DNA from: Chitinophagales bacterium
Lineage (GTDB): Bacteria; Bacteroidota; Bacteroidia; Chitinophagales; Saprospiraceae
Assembly: GCA_013299105.1 (NCBI GenBank)
Contig: JAAFJY010000036.1
Coordinates: forward strand, 23,276-87,275
Direction: 5' to 3'
Length of the DNA stretch: 64,000 nucleotides
The number at the start of each line of letters is the position of its first letter. Within the stretch, counting starts at the first letter, position 1. Positions 10,182 through 18,634 of this stretch are shown in pieces. The notes under the pieces are model-generated. The model searched no databases, was not told where the DNA came from, and saw only the letters and a list, made by a program, of their open reading frames with translations. A program made the position numbers and the translations under genes.

Positions 10182-10700
10182 ATGGTTGACCAATCTTTTC
10201 TTCAGTTTTTTCTGACTGAATTTCGCCGTCGCTTGTACGACGAGTCGATGATACGCATTGAAAAATGCTTGGCTTTACTCAACGAATCGGAGGTTTGGTA
10301 CCGTCCCAATGACAATTCAAATAGCATTGGCAACCTTATTTTGCACCTCTGCGGCAATGCGCAGCAGTACATTGTAGCTGGTTTGGGTGAGGCCCTTGAC
10401 CAGCGTAACCGCCAAAGTGAATTTGACGAACGAGGCCCCATTTCCAAGGCTGAACTGTGGCAAAAAGTAGTGAATTTGAAAGAAAGAATCGAGGTGGTGT
10501 TGCAAAACTTACAAACCACCGATTTAGAACGACCTGTCCTAGTGCAGGGTTTTCAGGAAACTGGCTTGAGCATTTTGGTGCATGTGGTCGAGCATTTTTC
10601 TTACCACACGGGCCAAATCACCTACATCGTCAAGGCTGCAAAGGACCTGCAAACCAATTATTATGCGGGGTTTGATTTGAACAGTACGGTTCAGGGGTAA
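10182..10700 (+). CDS. DinB-family (DUF1572-like) helical protein
   Basis: A 172-residue protein that looks like a four-helix DinB-superfamily member. Histidines spaced as in the metal triad are present: NLILHLCGNAQQY near residue 52 and VVEHFSYHTGQITY near residues 135-150. Related proteins include thiol-dependent S-transferases such as bacillithiol transferases, but many members have no known function, so no reaction is assigned. The ATG at 10182 follows closely on a TCAAC repeat array. The gene follows ilvA by 46 bases and ends just before a two-way terminator shared with the convergent DUF5723 gene. Confidence 0.85.
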   Translation: MVDQSFLQFFLTEFRRRLYDESMIRIEKCLALLNESEVWYRPNDNSNSIGNLILHLCGNAQQYIVAGLGEALDQRNRQSEFDERGPISKAELWQKVVNLKERIEVVLQNLQTTDLERPVLVQGFQETGLSILVHVVEHFSYHTGQITYIVKAAKDLQTNYYAGFDLNSTVQG

Positions 10701-10705
10701 AAAAC

Positions 10706-10736
10706 AAAAAGGGTGGCCATTTTGACCACCCTTTTT
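10706..10736. terminator. Bidirectional intrinsic terminator
   Basis: AAAAAGGGTGG and CCACCCTTTTT form an 11-bp inverted repeat around a 9-base loop, with T runs in both reading directions. It lies between the convergent DinB-like and DUF5723 genes and can serve both. Confidence 0.85.
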
Positions 10737-10744
10737 GCTGTGTC

Positions 10745-13114
10745 TCAATTCTCTTTCACCAAATGCTTGGCTTTTACATAACCAGTTTCGCCGCGGAAAC
10801 GGATCATCCACCATTCAGGATTGGATTTGTCGAGTAACTCCACGCGGAAACCAGGGTTGATCTTCAGCAAAGTAGCTGCACTTTCATCGGCTTCACTCAA
10901 CAAATTGCAGGCCGAAACAATGGTGAATACACCTTGTGATTTCAAGTTCGAGGCATTTGGTATGGGATTGGGCTTGGCAGGTTCAGATGAAACCTTGTTT
11001 GAAGTAGGCGATCCTGTATTGCTTGGTTGCGTGCTTGGCGCGAACGGGGTAGCGCTGGGCTGATCGCTAAAAGGCTCAGGAGTAGCAGTTTTTGCTTTAT
11101 CAGGGGCAGTACTTTGCAATTCGCTTACTTGGGGTTTGTCAATAGCCACCGGTTCTGGATCAGCCACGCCGGTAGGCAAGTAAAAATCCTGTACTACTTC
11201 AGAAACACCTTGCATGTTTTGGCTCAAAATCATGGCTTCCACAGAGCGATAACCGTGTTTACGCACCACAATTTTGTAATTTTTGTTTCGATCAAGTACC
11301 AGGTTAATGCTTTCGCTGGGGTTGGAGCGGATGAAGGCCATGCGGTCTTTTCCTTCTTTCATTTCAAAAACCTCAATCACAGTACCTCTTAGTTGCTCCT
11401 TACTTTCCTTCACAAAGGCGGAACCGTGCAAGTTTACATTGGGGCGTAAGGTTGCGGCAATGGCTTCTGGAGTACTTGGATTTGACAATTTGCGGGCTTT
11501 CGGATCAGGCATCTCATCGGCGGGGCGATTGGGTTTGCTGTTTGTTTTATTTCTTGTATCAGAATCAGGCTCTTTGGGCTCGATCTTTGATTTGGCTGGT
11601 TTTTCGGCTACTAAAACAGAATCTTTTTGCACTTTTTGCGCATCAGCGAGGGCTTTTTCTGCCTGCATCTTTTCCTGCTTGGCTTTTTCTTCTTCGCTGA
11701 GGTCTTTTTTGGATTGCCCAGGCCCTCTGCCGAAAGTGAAATTGATACCAGAATGTATTTGGAAGCGAATCGTTCCAGAGTTGCCAAACAAACCTAAGAC
11801 ATTGTCAGTAACGGCAAAAACCTGCACGGGGCCGGCTTGAGAGACCAGGCCATAGCCCAGTTTAATTTTTTCGCCCGCTGCTTTTGACACATTGAGCGAG
11901 GTTTGTAAGCCCCGACCCGCTCTAAAAGTGGCTTGGGCCGAATAAGCTGCCGTGGTATTGCCATTGATGGTGAGGGTATTTACCAAAACTCCAGCGGAGA
12001 ATTTTCTGCCCAACAAAAAATTACCACCGAAATAAGCATTCATGGGCAGAGAAGTGACCAATTCACCAGCGGTTTCATTCTTTTCAGGTTTGGTTGCGAA
12101 CTCAATCAAGCCACTGACCGCTTTGTCGGCTGCATTTTTGTCTTCGAGCGAAAAGGCCAGATACTTGGTGCGGTAGCTGTAGTTTTGCACGCCAGAGCCC
12201 CAAGTGATTTTGCCAAAATTGACAAAGCTGGCCAAGAGCTCAATGTTTTTAGTCGGTCGGAACTGCACTCCAGCGTCAAAACCGAGGCCATTGTTGCCGC
12301 TGCCCAACAAGTAATTGCCTACACTGCCGCCATCAAAAGCATTTTGGATGCCTGCAAGGGTCATAGACAATTCACCTTCAATGCCCAGAATGCCTTGGCT
12401 AAGGTCGCCAACGATTTCCAAGCCTTTGTTTTCGGTGATGACCCGACCGATGCCCGACAGGGCTTTGACCCTTGCACCCACCGAAAGTTTCTGAGGAACT
12501 ACGTCAACAGTCATACCCAAACCATAAGTACGGAAATGATTCAAAGACAAACCTAGATCGTCGGCTGAATTGCTGATCGGAAAACGGCGTGGGCCCGCGT
12601 AGAAGCTGTCCACAGTCATTTTTTGGGCTCTTAGGGCTGTTTCAAACAAGGTATTTGCAAAGGTTGCCTGCCCATGAATGTTTTCAGTCGAAGTGATGTT
12701 GAAATAAAACTTTCGTACCCGAAACCCTAGGTCGAGGATATTGGTGTTGAAGTCGAAATTGATGGTGTTTTTGGGGCTCAACAAGCTTAGAGTTTGGGAA
12801 AAATCACGCTCAAAAAACTCTTCCGGTTTGTTGGGATCGGTAGGTACATCGATGATGTTGCGGAGATTTTTAAGTTGAAATCCACTCAAGCCTACGCCAA
12901 AATTGAAGTTGCTGATCAGCGGCAAGCCCAAATGAAAACTGCGATCAGGCATCCGACCCACATTCAACTGATACGCCAATGGGGTATTGGACATGTTGTA
13001 CAAGGTCATATTGCGCTGGGCACTCATGGGCAAGTACAGTGCGCAAGCAAATAGCAGGGCAAAAATGAAGCGAATCATGGCCTTGGCCAAGTTGCGGGAC
13101 GCTGTTTTTCTCAT
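10745..13114 (-). CDS. DUF5723-type outer-membrane protein with C-terminal SH3-like domain
   Basis: A 789-residue exported protein. After a signal peptide (IRFIFALLFACALYLPMSAQ) comes a DUF5723-like beta-barrel region (about 35-470) with typical segments NMSNTPLAYQLNVGRMP, GLGMTVDVVPQKLSVGAR and SSINFTFG-like ends. A charged, lysine/glutamate-rich linker (about 475-560) leads into a small carboxypeptidase-like domain (about 565-650), then a proline/serine/threonine-rich spacer, then a bacterial SH3-like domain at the end (GVFTIVSACNLLSEADE, WWMIRFRGETGYVKAKHL). Envelope anchoring or peptidoglycan contact through the SH3 part is an inference. The upstream ATG is used; an internal ATG at 13078 also gives a good signal peptide. 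Its 5' side faces the candidate origin gap. Confidence 0.85.
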   Translation of the reverse strand: MRKTASRNLAKAMIRFIFALLFACALYLPMSAQRNMTLYNMSNTPLAYQLNVGRMPDRSFHLGLPLISNFNFGVGLSGFQLKNLRNIIDVPTDPNKPEEFFERDFSQTLSLLSPKNTINFDFNTNILDLGFRVRKFYFNITSTENIHGQATFANTLFETALRAQKMTVDSFYAGPRRFPISNSADDLGLSLNHFRTYGLGMTVDVVPQKLSVGARVKALSGIGRVITENKGLEIVGDLSQGILGIEGELSMTLAGIQNAFDGGSVGNYLLGSGNNGLGFDAGVQFRPTKNIELLASFVNFGKITWGSGVQNYSYRTKYLAFSLEDKNAADKAVSGLIEFATKPEKNETAGELVTSLPMNAYFGGNFLLGRKFSAGVLVNTLTINGNTTAAYSAQATFRAGRGLQTSLNVSKAAGEKIKLGYGLVSQAGPVQVFAVTDNVLGLFGNSGTIRFQIHSGINFTFGRGPGQSKKDLSEEEKAKQEKMQAEKALADAQKVQKDSVLVAEKPAKSKIEPKEPDSDTRNKTNSKPNRPADEMPDPKARKLSNPSTPEAIAATLRPNVNLHGSAFVKESKEQLRGTVIEVFEMKEGKDRMAFIRSNPSESINLVLDRNKNYKIVVRKHGYRSVEAMILSQNMQGVSEVVQDFYLPTGVADPEPVAIDKPQVSELQSTAPDKAKTATPEPFSDQPSATPFAPSTQPSNTGSPTSNKVSSEPAKPNPIPNASNLKSQGVFTIVSACNLLSEADESAATLLKINPGFRVELLDKSNPEWWMIRFRGETGYVKAKHLVKEN

Positions 13115-13348
13115 TGTTAGTATGTATGTTTGTCGAAACAGAGGTTTTTGGAAAAAGTCGGGAAAACGCTAGCATTGTTTAGGAGACCTCAACAAGCAGT
13201 AGTACCATTACAAGGACTCAAGGATAAAGCCATGATGAGCAGGAAATCCGAGCCAAAATTTGAATTTGTGAAGGTCGATCGAGGTAAAAAAGAAGCAATC
13301 TCAAAGCCTGTGTCAGGAAGTTGTGCATTAGACTTTTGCAAGCGCTAG

Positions 13349-13376
13349 CAAAAATAGTAAATTTATTGAATTGCAA
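13349..13376 (-). promoter_or_regulatory. Candidate promoter of the DUF5723 gene
   Basis: On the minus strand TATTTTTG (13356-13349) matches TAnnTTTG, with TTGC about 17 bases upstream. It lies between the terminator at 13410 and the gene start at 13114, giving a leader of about 225 bases. Spacing is slightly short, so this is tentative. Confidence 0.3.
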
Positions 13377-13409
13377 GCTGAAGACGGTTTTTTGTGCAGC
13401 TCGATGTAC

Positions 13410-13441
13410 AAAACAAAAAAGGTGAACCAAAACGGTTCACC
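13410..13441 (-). terminator. Intrinsic terminator, minus strand
   Basis: A perfect 8-bp stem GGTGAACC/GGTTCACC with a 5-base loop (13421-13441), followed on the minus strand by TTTTTTGTTTTG. The plus-strand side has no T run, so it stops leftward transcription only. No protein gene lies upstream of it on that strand, which is what points to a small RNA. Confidence 0.7.
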
Positions 13442-13516
13442 CCAGTACCAGTAAGCAACAAAGAGGGGTTCAACTACCCCTGTATCTTGACACAAAATTA
13501 TGTTTCTTGCGAAGAG
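13412..13516 (-). ncRNA. Candidate small RNA of about 105 bases
   Basis: On the minus strand a perfect -7 element TAAATTTG (13530-13523) is followed about 110 bases later by a strong intrinsic terminator. Between them there is no plausible coding frame. The predicted transcript has one internal hairpin (AGGGGT-AGTTGA-ACCCCT, 13481-13464) and ends in GGTGAACC-loop-GGTTCACC plus a T run. The -33 match is weak. It does not match 6S, SRP, tmRNA or RNase P sequences that I can recall. The arrangement is seen; that it is transcribed is inference. Confidence 0.35.
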
Positions 13517-13560
13517 ATGATGCAAATTTAGTCCTGCGATCAGCTCTAATGGTGGAAAAG

Positions 13561-13849
13561 TTATTCACACTAAGTGGAAAACGTTTGTAAAATACTGATA
13601 GTCAAAGATGATCTGCTGTTAATAACCTGAATTTGAATGTTAATAACTGTGAGTAAAAATGATGAAAATGTTGAAAACTTTTTGACTTATCCACAAGAAA
13701 GTGGTTTTTGGGCTTTTTTGGAGTATTGATGTGGATAACTTTTTAATCGACTTTTTAGGCCAAATTCTTTTGAAGCAAGCATTTTACCGACTTATTTGGC
13801 CTATCAGTCGACAAAAGTGGAAAAATATGTGAACAAAAGCTGTGAATAC
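13561..13849. other. Candidate replication origin (oriC) with DnaA-box cluster
   Basis: An AT-rich gene-free stretch between divergent genes. Perfect TTATNCACA boxes lie at 13561-13569 (TTATTCACA, plus), 13687-13695 (TTATCCACA, plus) and 13730-13738 (TGTGGATAA, minus). One-mismatch boxes lie at 13617-13625 and 13638-13646 (both TGTTAATAA, exactly 21 bases apart), 13648-13656 (TGTGAGTAA), 13828-13836 (TGTGAACAA) and 13841-13849 (TGTGAATAC). By chance about 0.02 perfect boxes would be expected in 800 bases over both strands at equal base frequencies. Long A/T runs around 13656-13680 and 13715-13760 could be an unwinding region. dnaA is not in the window, which is common for origins in this phylum. 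Confidence 0.65.
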
Positions 13850-13915
13850 ATATTTTGTGGGCGGTTCATTGGTTAACCCAACATTTACGCAAGCCACATC
13901 CGTCTGTACCATATC

Positions 13916-16333
13916 ATGAAGCATCGCTACTTTAAATTTTTACTGCTGCTGTGTGTACTCAGCCTTTTCATGGCTGATCTTAGCGCGCAGGGCAATCGGC
14001 CTCAGTTTTTCACCATTTATGGCACCATCGGCGATTCCATCAGTGGCGAGCCCTTGGATGGCGCAGCGGTTTTTATTCCTGAAAAGAAAATTGGGACTTA
14101 TACTGACAAAAAAGGCTTTTATGCCATTAGTGTACCGCCGGGTGATTTTACCATTCGCATCAGTTTGTTGGGCTATAACGCAAAAAGCTTGCCGATCAAA
14201 GTCGATCAGAACAAGATATTAGACGCTGTAATCATCAAAGACCAAAAGTTTTTGGAAGAGGTAACAGTCACCAGTTCCCGCCCGGAGGAAAACATCAAAA
14301 GTACCGAAAGTGGGGTGTCAAAGTTGAGTATTCGCAGCATCCGCAAAATCCCGGCATTTATGGGTGAAATTGATGTAGTGCGCTCTTTGCAAATGTTGCC
14401 AGGGGTGAGTTCGGTGGGAGAAGGTACCACGGGCATCAATGTACGTGGAGGTAGCATCGACCAAAATTTGGTGTTGATGGATGATGCACCTGTTTATAAC
14501 AGTTCGCATTTATTTGGTTTCTTCAGTGTTTTCAATCCTGATGCGGTGCGCGATGTGACCCTTTACCGTGGAGGGATTTCGGCACAATTCGCAGGCCGTA
14601 CTTCCGCGGTTTTGGATGTAAAGCTTAAAGATCCCGACCTTGACAAACGCTCAATTTATGGGGGGATAGGCCTGGTGTCCAATCGTTTTGGCATCGAAAT
14701 GCCCCTGATCAAGAACAAATTGGCCATTTCATTGGCTGGCCGGGGCTCTTTCAATGATTTTTTGTTCAAACTCGGCCCGCGTTCCATCGAGAATACAGTA
14801 GCTAATTTTTATGACCTTACAGGTAAAGTGTTGTTCAAGCCCAGTGAAAAAACCCGCTTGACTTACACTGGTTATTACAGCTACGATGTGTTCAAATTGC
14901 CCTCTGATTCGCTGAGTAGTGTAGATGTGAACGCCAGCTCTTCGACCTTCAAGTACCGGACATTTAACCAGACCCTGCGTTTCAACTGGTTTTTAAAAGA
15001 TAAAACTTCGCTGACCTTTAGCGCGGTACAAAGCCGCTACCTGGCCAATACTGCGGCCCAGGATTCCTCCATTGCATTTGACATGGATTCTGGCATTCGC
15101 CTGCGTTCGCTCAAAGGGCGGTATTTTTCCGAAACGGATAAAAACAGCTTTTCTTTTGGGGCAGAAGCGAATAGTTATGTGATAACCCCTAACCAATTGG
15201 TGCCGGGTCCTTTTTCTAACCTGAGGCCCATCACTATTCAAGAAGAATTTGCACGAGAACTAGGGGTTTTTATAGAGGATGAGTGGAAACTAAGCAAGCG
15301 TTTTTCCATGTTGGCGGGCTTGCGCTTTTCTTATTTCCAACGCCTTGGGCCAGACACCATTTTCACCTATCGTGAAAATGCGATTCGCAGGGATGAAAAT
15401 GTAAGTGAAACCACACTCATTGATAAAGGGGAAAGCAGTCAAAATTATAGTGGTGTGGAGCCTCGACTTTCGCTCAAATACGAACTAAACGACAACACCT
15501 CACTGAAAATGAGCTACAATCGGATGCGACAATACATTCAGCTCATTTCCAACACTACCGCAGCTTTACCTACCGCTCGTTGGGGCAGCAGCGACCGCAA
15601 CATCAATCCACAAGTGGCAGACCAGGTTACCTTGGGTTTTTTCAAAAACATCAAGGACAACAAATGGGAAACCTCTGCTGAAGTATATTACAAACTGACT
15701 GAGGGTTTTCCTGATTACAAAGACCTCGCTGATTTGCAATTTTCACGCAACCTGGAGCAGGAAGTCATCCAAGGCCAGGGCAAAGCGTATGGTTTGGAGC
15801 TGATGCTGCGCAAAAACACGGGTTTTCTCACGGGCTGGTTGAGTTATACGTTCGCCCGTACCTTGATTAAGGTGGACGAGCGTTTTGAACCCATTCACAA
15901 TTATGCAGGAGCCTGGTATCCCGCCAATTATGATAAACCTCACACCGTAAACGCGATGATGAATTACCGCATGTCGCGTACCGTTACTTTTTCTGCAAAT
16001 TTTACATACAGCACGGGCCGCCCTGGTACTTTCCCAGCTGGGAAATTTGAAGTAAATGGCAACATAGTACCCATTTTCCCTGACCGAAACTTGCAACGCA
16101 TACCAGATTATCATCGCCTTGACTTGGCCTTGATCATCGATCCCAACCCGGATCGCGTCAAAAAAATCCAAGGTAGTTGGATCATCAGTATCTACAATGT
16201 GTACAGCCGCAACAACGCCTATTCGATCTTTTTTGACCTGAATCCTGCGTTGCAAACCAATTCTTATAAACTGGCCATTTTTGGCTCGGTGTTCCCATCG
16301 CTGACTTATAATTTTAAAATTGGTGGGCGATGA
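13916..16333 (+). CDS. TonB-dependent receptor with carboxypeptidase-like domain, partner of DUF4249 lipoproteins
   Basis: An 805-residue outer-membrane receptor. A signal peptide (FLLLLCVLSLFMADLSAQ) is followed by a carboxypeptidase-regulatory-like domain (about 35-110, with GTYTDKKGFYAISVPPGDF), a TonB-box-like segment near EEVTVTSS, a plug domain (about 125-240, LQMLPGVSSVGEGTTGINVR, DDAPVYNSSHLFG, GGISAQFAGRTSAVLD) and a beta-barrel to the C-terminus. Its last four bases overlap the ATG of the first DUF4249 gene (ATGA arrangement), so the two are translationally coupled. In Bacteroidota such receptor plus DUF4249 pairs resemble SusC/SusD pairs, with the lipoprotein as surface partner. 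The substrate is unknown. Confidence 0.93.
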   Translation: MKHRYFKFLLLLCVLSLFMADLSAQGNRPQFFTIYGTIGDSISGEPLDGAAVFIPEKKIGTYTDKKGFYAISVPPGDFTIRISLLGYNAKSLPIKVDQNKILDAVIIKDQKFLEEVTVTSSRPEENIKSTESGVSKLSIRSIRKIPAFMGEIDVVRSLQMLPGVSSVGEGTTGINVRGGSIDQNLVLMDDAPVYNSSHLFGFFSVFNPDAVRDVTLYRGGISAQFAGRTSAVLDVKLKDPDLDKRSIYGGIGLVSNRFGIEMPLIKNKLAISLAGRGSFNDFLFKLGPRSIENTVANFYDLTGKVLFKPSEKTRLTYTGYYSYDVFKLPSDSLSSVDVNASSSTFKYRTFNQTLRFNWFLKDKTSLTFSAVQSRYLANTAAQDSSIAFDMDSGIRLRSLKGRYFSETDKNSFSFGAEANSYVITPNQLVPGPFSNLRPITIQEEFARELGVFIEDEWKLSKRFSMLAGLRFSYFQRLGPDTIFTYRENAIRRDENVSETTLIDKGESSQNYSGVEPRLSLKYELNDNTSLKMSYNRMRQYIQLISNTTAALPTARWGSSDRNINPQVADQVTLGFFKNIKDNKWETSAEVYYKLTEGFPDYKDLADLQFSRNLEQEVIQGQGKAYGLELMLRKNTGFLTGWLSYTFARTLIKVDERFEPIHNYAGAWYPANYDKPHTVNAMMNYRMSRTVTFSANFTYSTGRPGTFPAGKFEVNGNIVPIFPDRNLQRIPDYHRLDLALIIDPNPDRVKKIQGSWIISIYNVYSRNNAYSIFFDLNPALQTNSYKLAIFGSVFPSLTYNFKIGGR

Positions 16334-17409
16334 AAATAAAATCGGCCCTGGGATGGGGATTCCTTTTGTTTTTGAGCTTGATCGGCTGCATCCAGCCCTA
16401 TGAAGCTGAAGTAGCTGAGCCTTCAAAAGGCATTGCGGTATTGGCCACATTGACCAATATCCCTAAAGAGCAAAGGATCGAAATTCGCACCCTGGCCGAG
16501 TTCAACACCATTGCCCTGAACTTGGCGGTGCGCAATGCCCAGGTTTGGATCAGCGATGCTGACAACAAGCGCCACGAGTTTTCTGAAAGTGGCCCAATTG
16601 GAGTTTATGGACCAGTTGACCCCAATTTTGTGGGTAAAATTGGCCAAACTTACGTATTGCACATCAAAACTGCTGATGGCCGCGAATACCAATCGCAAAC
16701 TGAGACCATGAAAGCCGTAGCACCAGTAGAAAAGGTCTATGCTGAGCCAAAAATCATCAATCAGGTGCCTTTTGGTGAGATTTTGACGGGTTTTGATGTG
16801 ATGATCGACGCCCAAGACCCGCTTGAGGAGGGAAATTACTATCGCTGGACCTGGACCCACTACTACAATACACCTTATTGTGAGATCTATTATGGCACGC
16901 CATTTGGTCAAAACCAGGCTGGTTTCATTGGAATTCCCTGCTGTGAGCAGCCTTGTTGGCTCATTGAGCGTTGTTTGCAAAACTGTACCAACATTGGCAG
17001 CGATGCATTCATCAACGGAAAAAAAATCTCCAGGCGTTTCATCACCACGATACCTTATTGCTTTGAGGATTATTACATCGAAGTGCAGCAACGGTCTATT
17101 ACCCGAGAAGCTTATGATTTTTGGAATTCAGTGGTCACTTTGTCCAAAAATACAGGCAGCATGTTCGATGTGGCTCCCTCCAAGGTCAGGGGCAATCTGG
17201 TTTGTGTGAGCGACCCAGAGGAATTGGTCCAGGGCTTTTTTGAAGTGTCAGCAGTGCAAGAGATTGGCACTTTTGTGAAGCGAAACCCGGGAAGTGCACA
17301 AGCCATATTGAACTGCCCGCCTGCGGTAAGTGCCGACCCTCTGACCTGTGTACCATGCTCAGAATCGAATATCCGCACCAAGGCTAAACCCAAATTTTGG
17401 AACCGTTAG
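16330..17409 (+). CDS. DUF4249 lipoprotein, copy 1 of 4
   Basis: A 359-residue lipoprotein: the N-terminus ends in a lipobox LSLIGC, followed by IQPYEAEVAEP. The middle contains the cysteine cluster CCEQPCWLIERCLQNC (about 203-219) and the C-terminal end carries LTCVPC and the closing motif KAKPKFWNR. DUF4249 proteins are outer-membrane lipoproteins of unknown function, coded next to TonB receptors. It overlaps the receptor gene by four bases and is followed 28 bases later by a second copy. Of the four copies it has the most divergent N-terminal half (for instance SKGIAVLATLTNIPKEQRI). Confidence 0.9.
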   Translation: MKIKSALGWGFLLFLSLIGCIQPYEAEVAEPSKGIAVLATLTNIPKEQRIEIRTLAEFNTIALNLAVRNAQVWISDADNKRHEFSESGPIGVYGPVDPNFVGKIGQTYVLHIKTADGREYQSQTETMKAVAPVEKVYAEPKIINQVPFGEILTGFDVMIDAQDPLEEGNYYRWTWTHYYNTPYCEIYYGTPFGQNQAGFIGIPCCEQPCWLIERCLQNCTNIGSDAFINGKKISRRFITTIPYCFEDYYIEVQQRSITREAYDFWNSVVTLSKNTGSMFDVAPSKVRGNLVCVSDPEELVQGFFEVSAVQEIGTFVKRNPGSAQAILNCPPAVSADPLTCVPCSESNIRTKAKPKFWNR

Positions 17410-17437
17410 TGCTAAATTTTTACCAACAAACAAACCA

Positions 17438-18526
17438 ATGCTACAACGCTTTTTGAATTTTACCTTTTTATTGGGCTTGTTGCTAAGTTTGAGTACTTGC
17501 ATCAGCCCTTTCCAGGCCGATGTTCCCCAATCGGTAGGTGGCCTGTTTGTGCAAAGCAGCATTACCACCAAAAAGGGCTTGCAATTGATCCAGTTGACCC
17601 GCCCTTCAGTGTTTGAAACCAAGTCCATTACTGTGGCCGTGCGCAATGCCAAAGTATGGGTGAGTGACAAAGATGGACAACGCTTCGATTTCAAGGAAGA
17701 CACCGTCAATCGGGGCTTTTACCTCCCCATTAACCCTGAATTTGTGGCGATAGTGGGCAAAACCTACCGCTTACACATCAATACTGCCGAAAACGAATCT
17801 TATCAGTCTGATCCAGAAACCATTACTCCAGTAGCACCGATTGATCGCATTTATACCGAGCAGCGCTTTGTGAATGACCCCGTGCAAGGGCGGGTATTAG
17901 ATGGCTACAACGTATTATTGGATACTCAAGACCCTGCTCAAACCGGCAATTATTACCGTTGGTCTTGGCTGCATTTCAACGACATTAGCTTTTGTAGGGT
18001 GCGCTACCGCATTCCACTTTTTCGGCGAGAACCAGAATTCATTAGCGATCCTTGTTGTGACCGCCCTTGTTGGGATGTTGAGGCATGCACCAAAAACTGT
18101 GTGAACGTAATGTCGGATCGCCTGGTCAATGGTAAAAAAATCAGTCGGCAGTTCATTAGTTCGATTGTACATTGCAACAAGGACTATTACATCGAAGTAC
18201 AACAACGATCCATCTCACAAGGGGCTTATGACTACTTGCGCACCGTGGACCAATTGTCCGCGAACTCAGGATCAGTATTCGACGTAGCCCCCTCGGCGAT
18301 CCGGGGCAATATCCGTAGTTTGAGTAATCCCGAAGAAAAAGTCTATGGCTATTTTGAAGCCTCGGATGTAGCCGAGGTAGGGGTTTATATCAATCGCAGC
18401 AACATCAACGTGCCTGCTTTGCAACGTTGCACTCCACCGCCAATTTTTGTGGAGCCACTGGATTGTTACCCTTGTATCGAAAGTGCATTTCGTACCAAGG
18501 TGAAGCCTAAGTTCTGGACGAAATAA
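17438..18526 (+). CDS. DUF4249 lipoprotein, copy 2 of 4
   Basis: A 362-residue lipoprotein. The frame is open from 17348, but that part overlaps copy 1; ATG 17438 (MLQRFLNFTFLLGLLLSL) gives a proper signal peptide with the lipobox LSTC. After it come ISPFQADVPQS, the conserved core NYYRWSWLHFND, the cysteine cluster CCDRPCWDVEACTKNC, the segment KKISRQFISSIVHCNKDYY followed by EVQQRSISQGAYDY, and the C-terminal DCYPC and KVKPKFWTK. It lies in the same run as the TonB receptor and copies 1, 3 and 4, and is most likely part of one transcription unit. Confidence 0.9.
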   Translation: MLQRFLNFTFLLGLLLSLSTCISPFQADVPQSVGGLFVQSSITTKKGLQLIQLTRPSVFETKSITVAVRNAKVWVSDKDGQRFDFKEDTVNRGFYLPINPEFVAIVGKTYRLHINTAENESYQSDPETITPVAPIDRIYTEQRFVNDPVQGRVLDGYNVLLDTQDPAQTGNYYRWSWLHFNDISFCRVRYRIPLFRREPEFISDPCCDRPCWDVEACTKNCVNVMSDRLVNGKKISRQFISSIVHCNKDYYIEVQQRSISQGAYDYLRTVDQLSANSGSVFDVAPSAIRGNIRSLSNPEEKVYGYFEASDVAEVGVYINRSNINVPALQRCTPPPIFVEPLDCYPCIESAFRTKVKPKFWTK

Positions 18527-18634
18527 GCTGCGATAACTGCTTTTTTGCTTTTTAAGTTGATGCTTGCATGATGCTTAAACAATTCATTTACCAGTTTGTT
18601 GTGCTGTAATTGCTCACCTGGCTCACTGCTTGCC

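Noticed and set aside
13328..13525. 65-codon frame on the minus strand in the origin gap
   Set aside because: It starts inside a promoter element and runs straight through a strong terminator; it does not look like a protein.
16423..17091. 222-codon frame on the minus strand
   Set aside because: Antisense to DUF4249 copy 1; similar antisense frames appear opposite copies 2 and 4, so it reflects the codon pattern of the sense genes.
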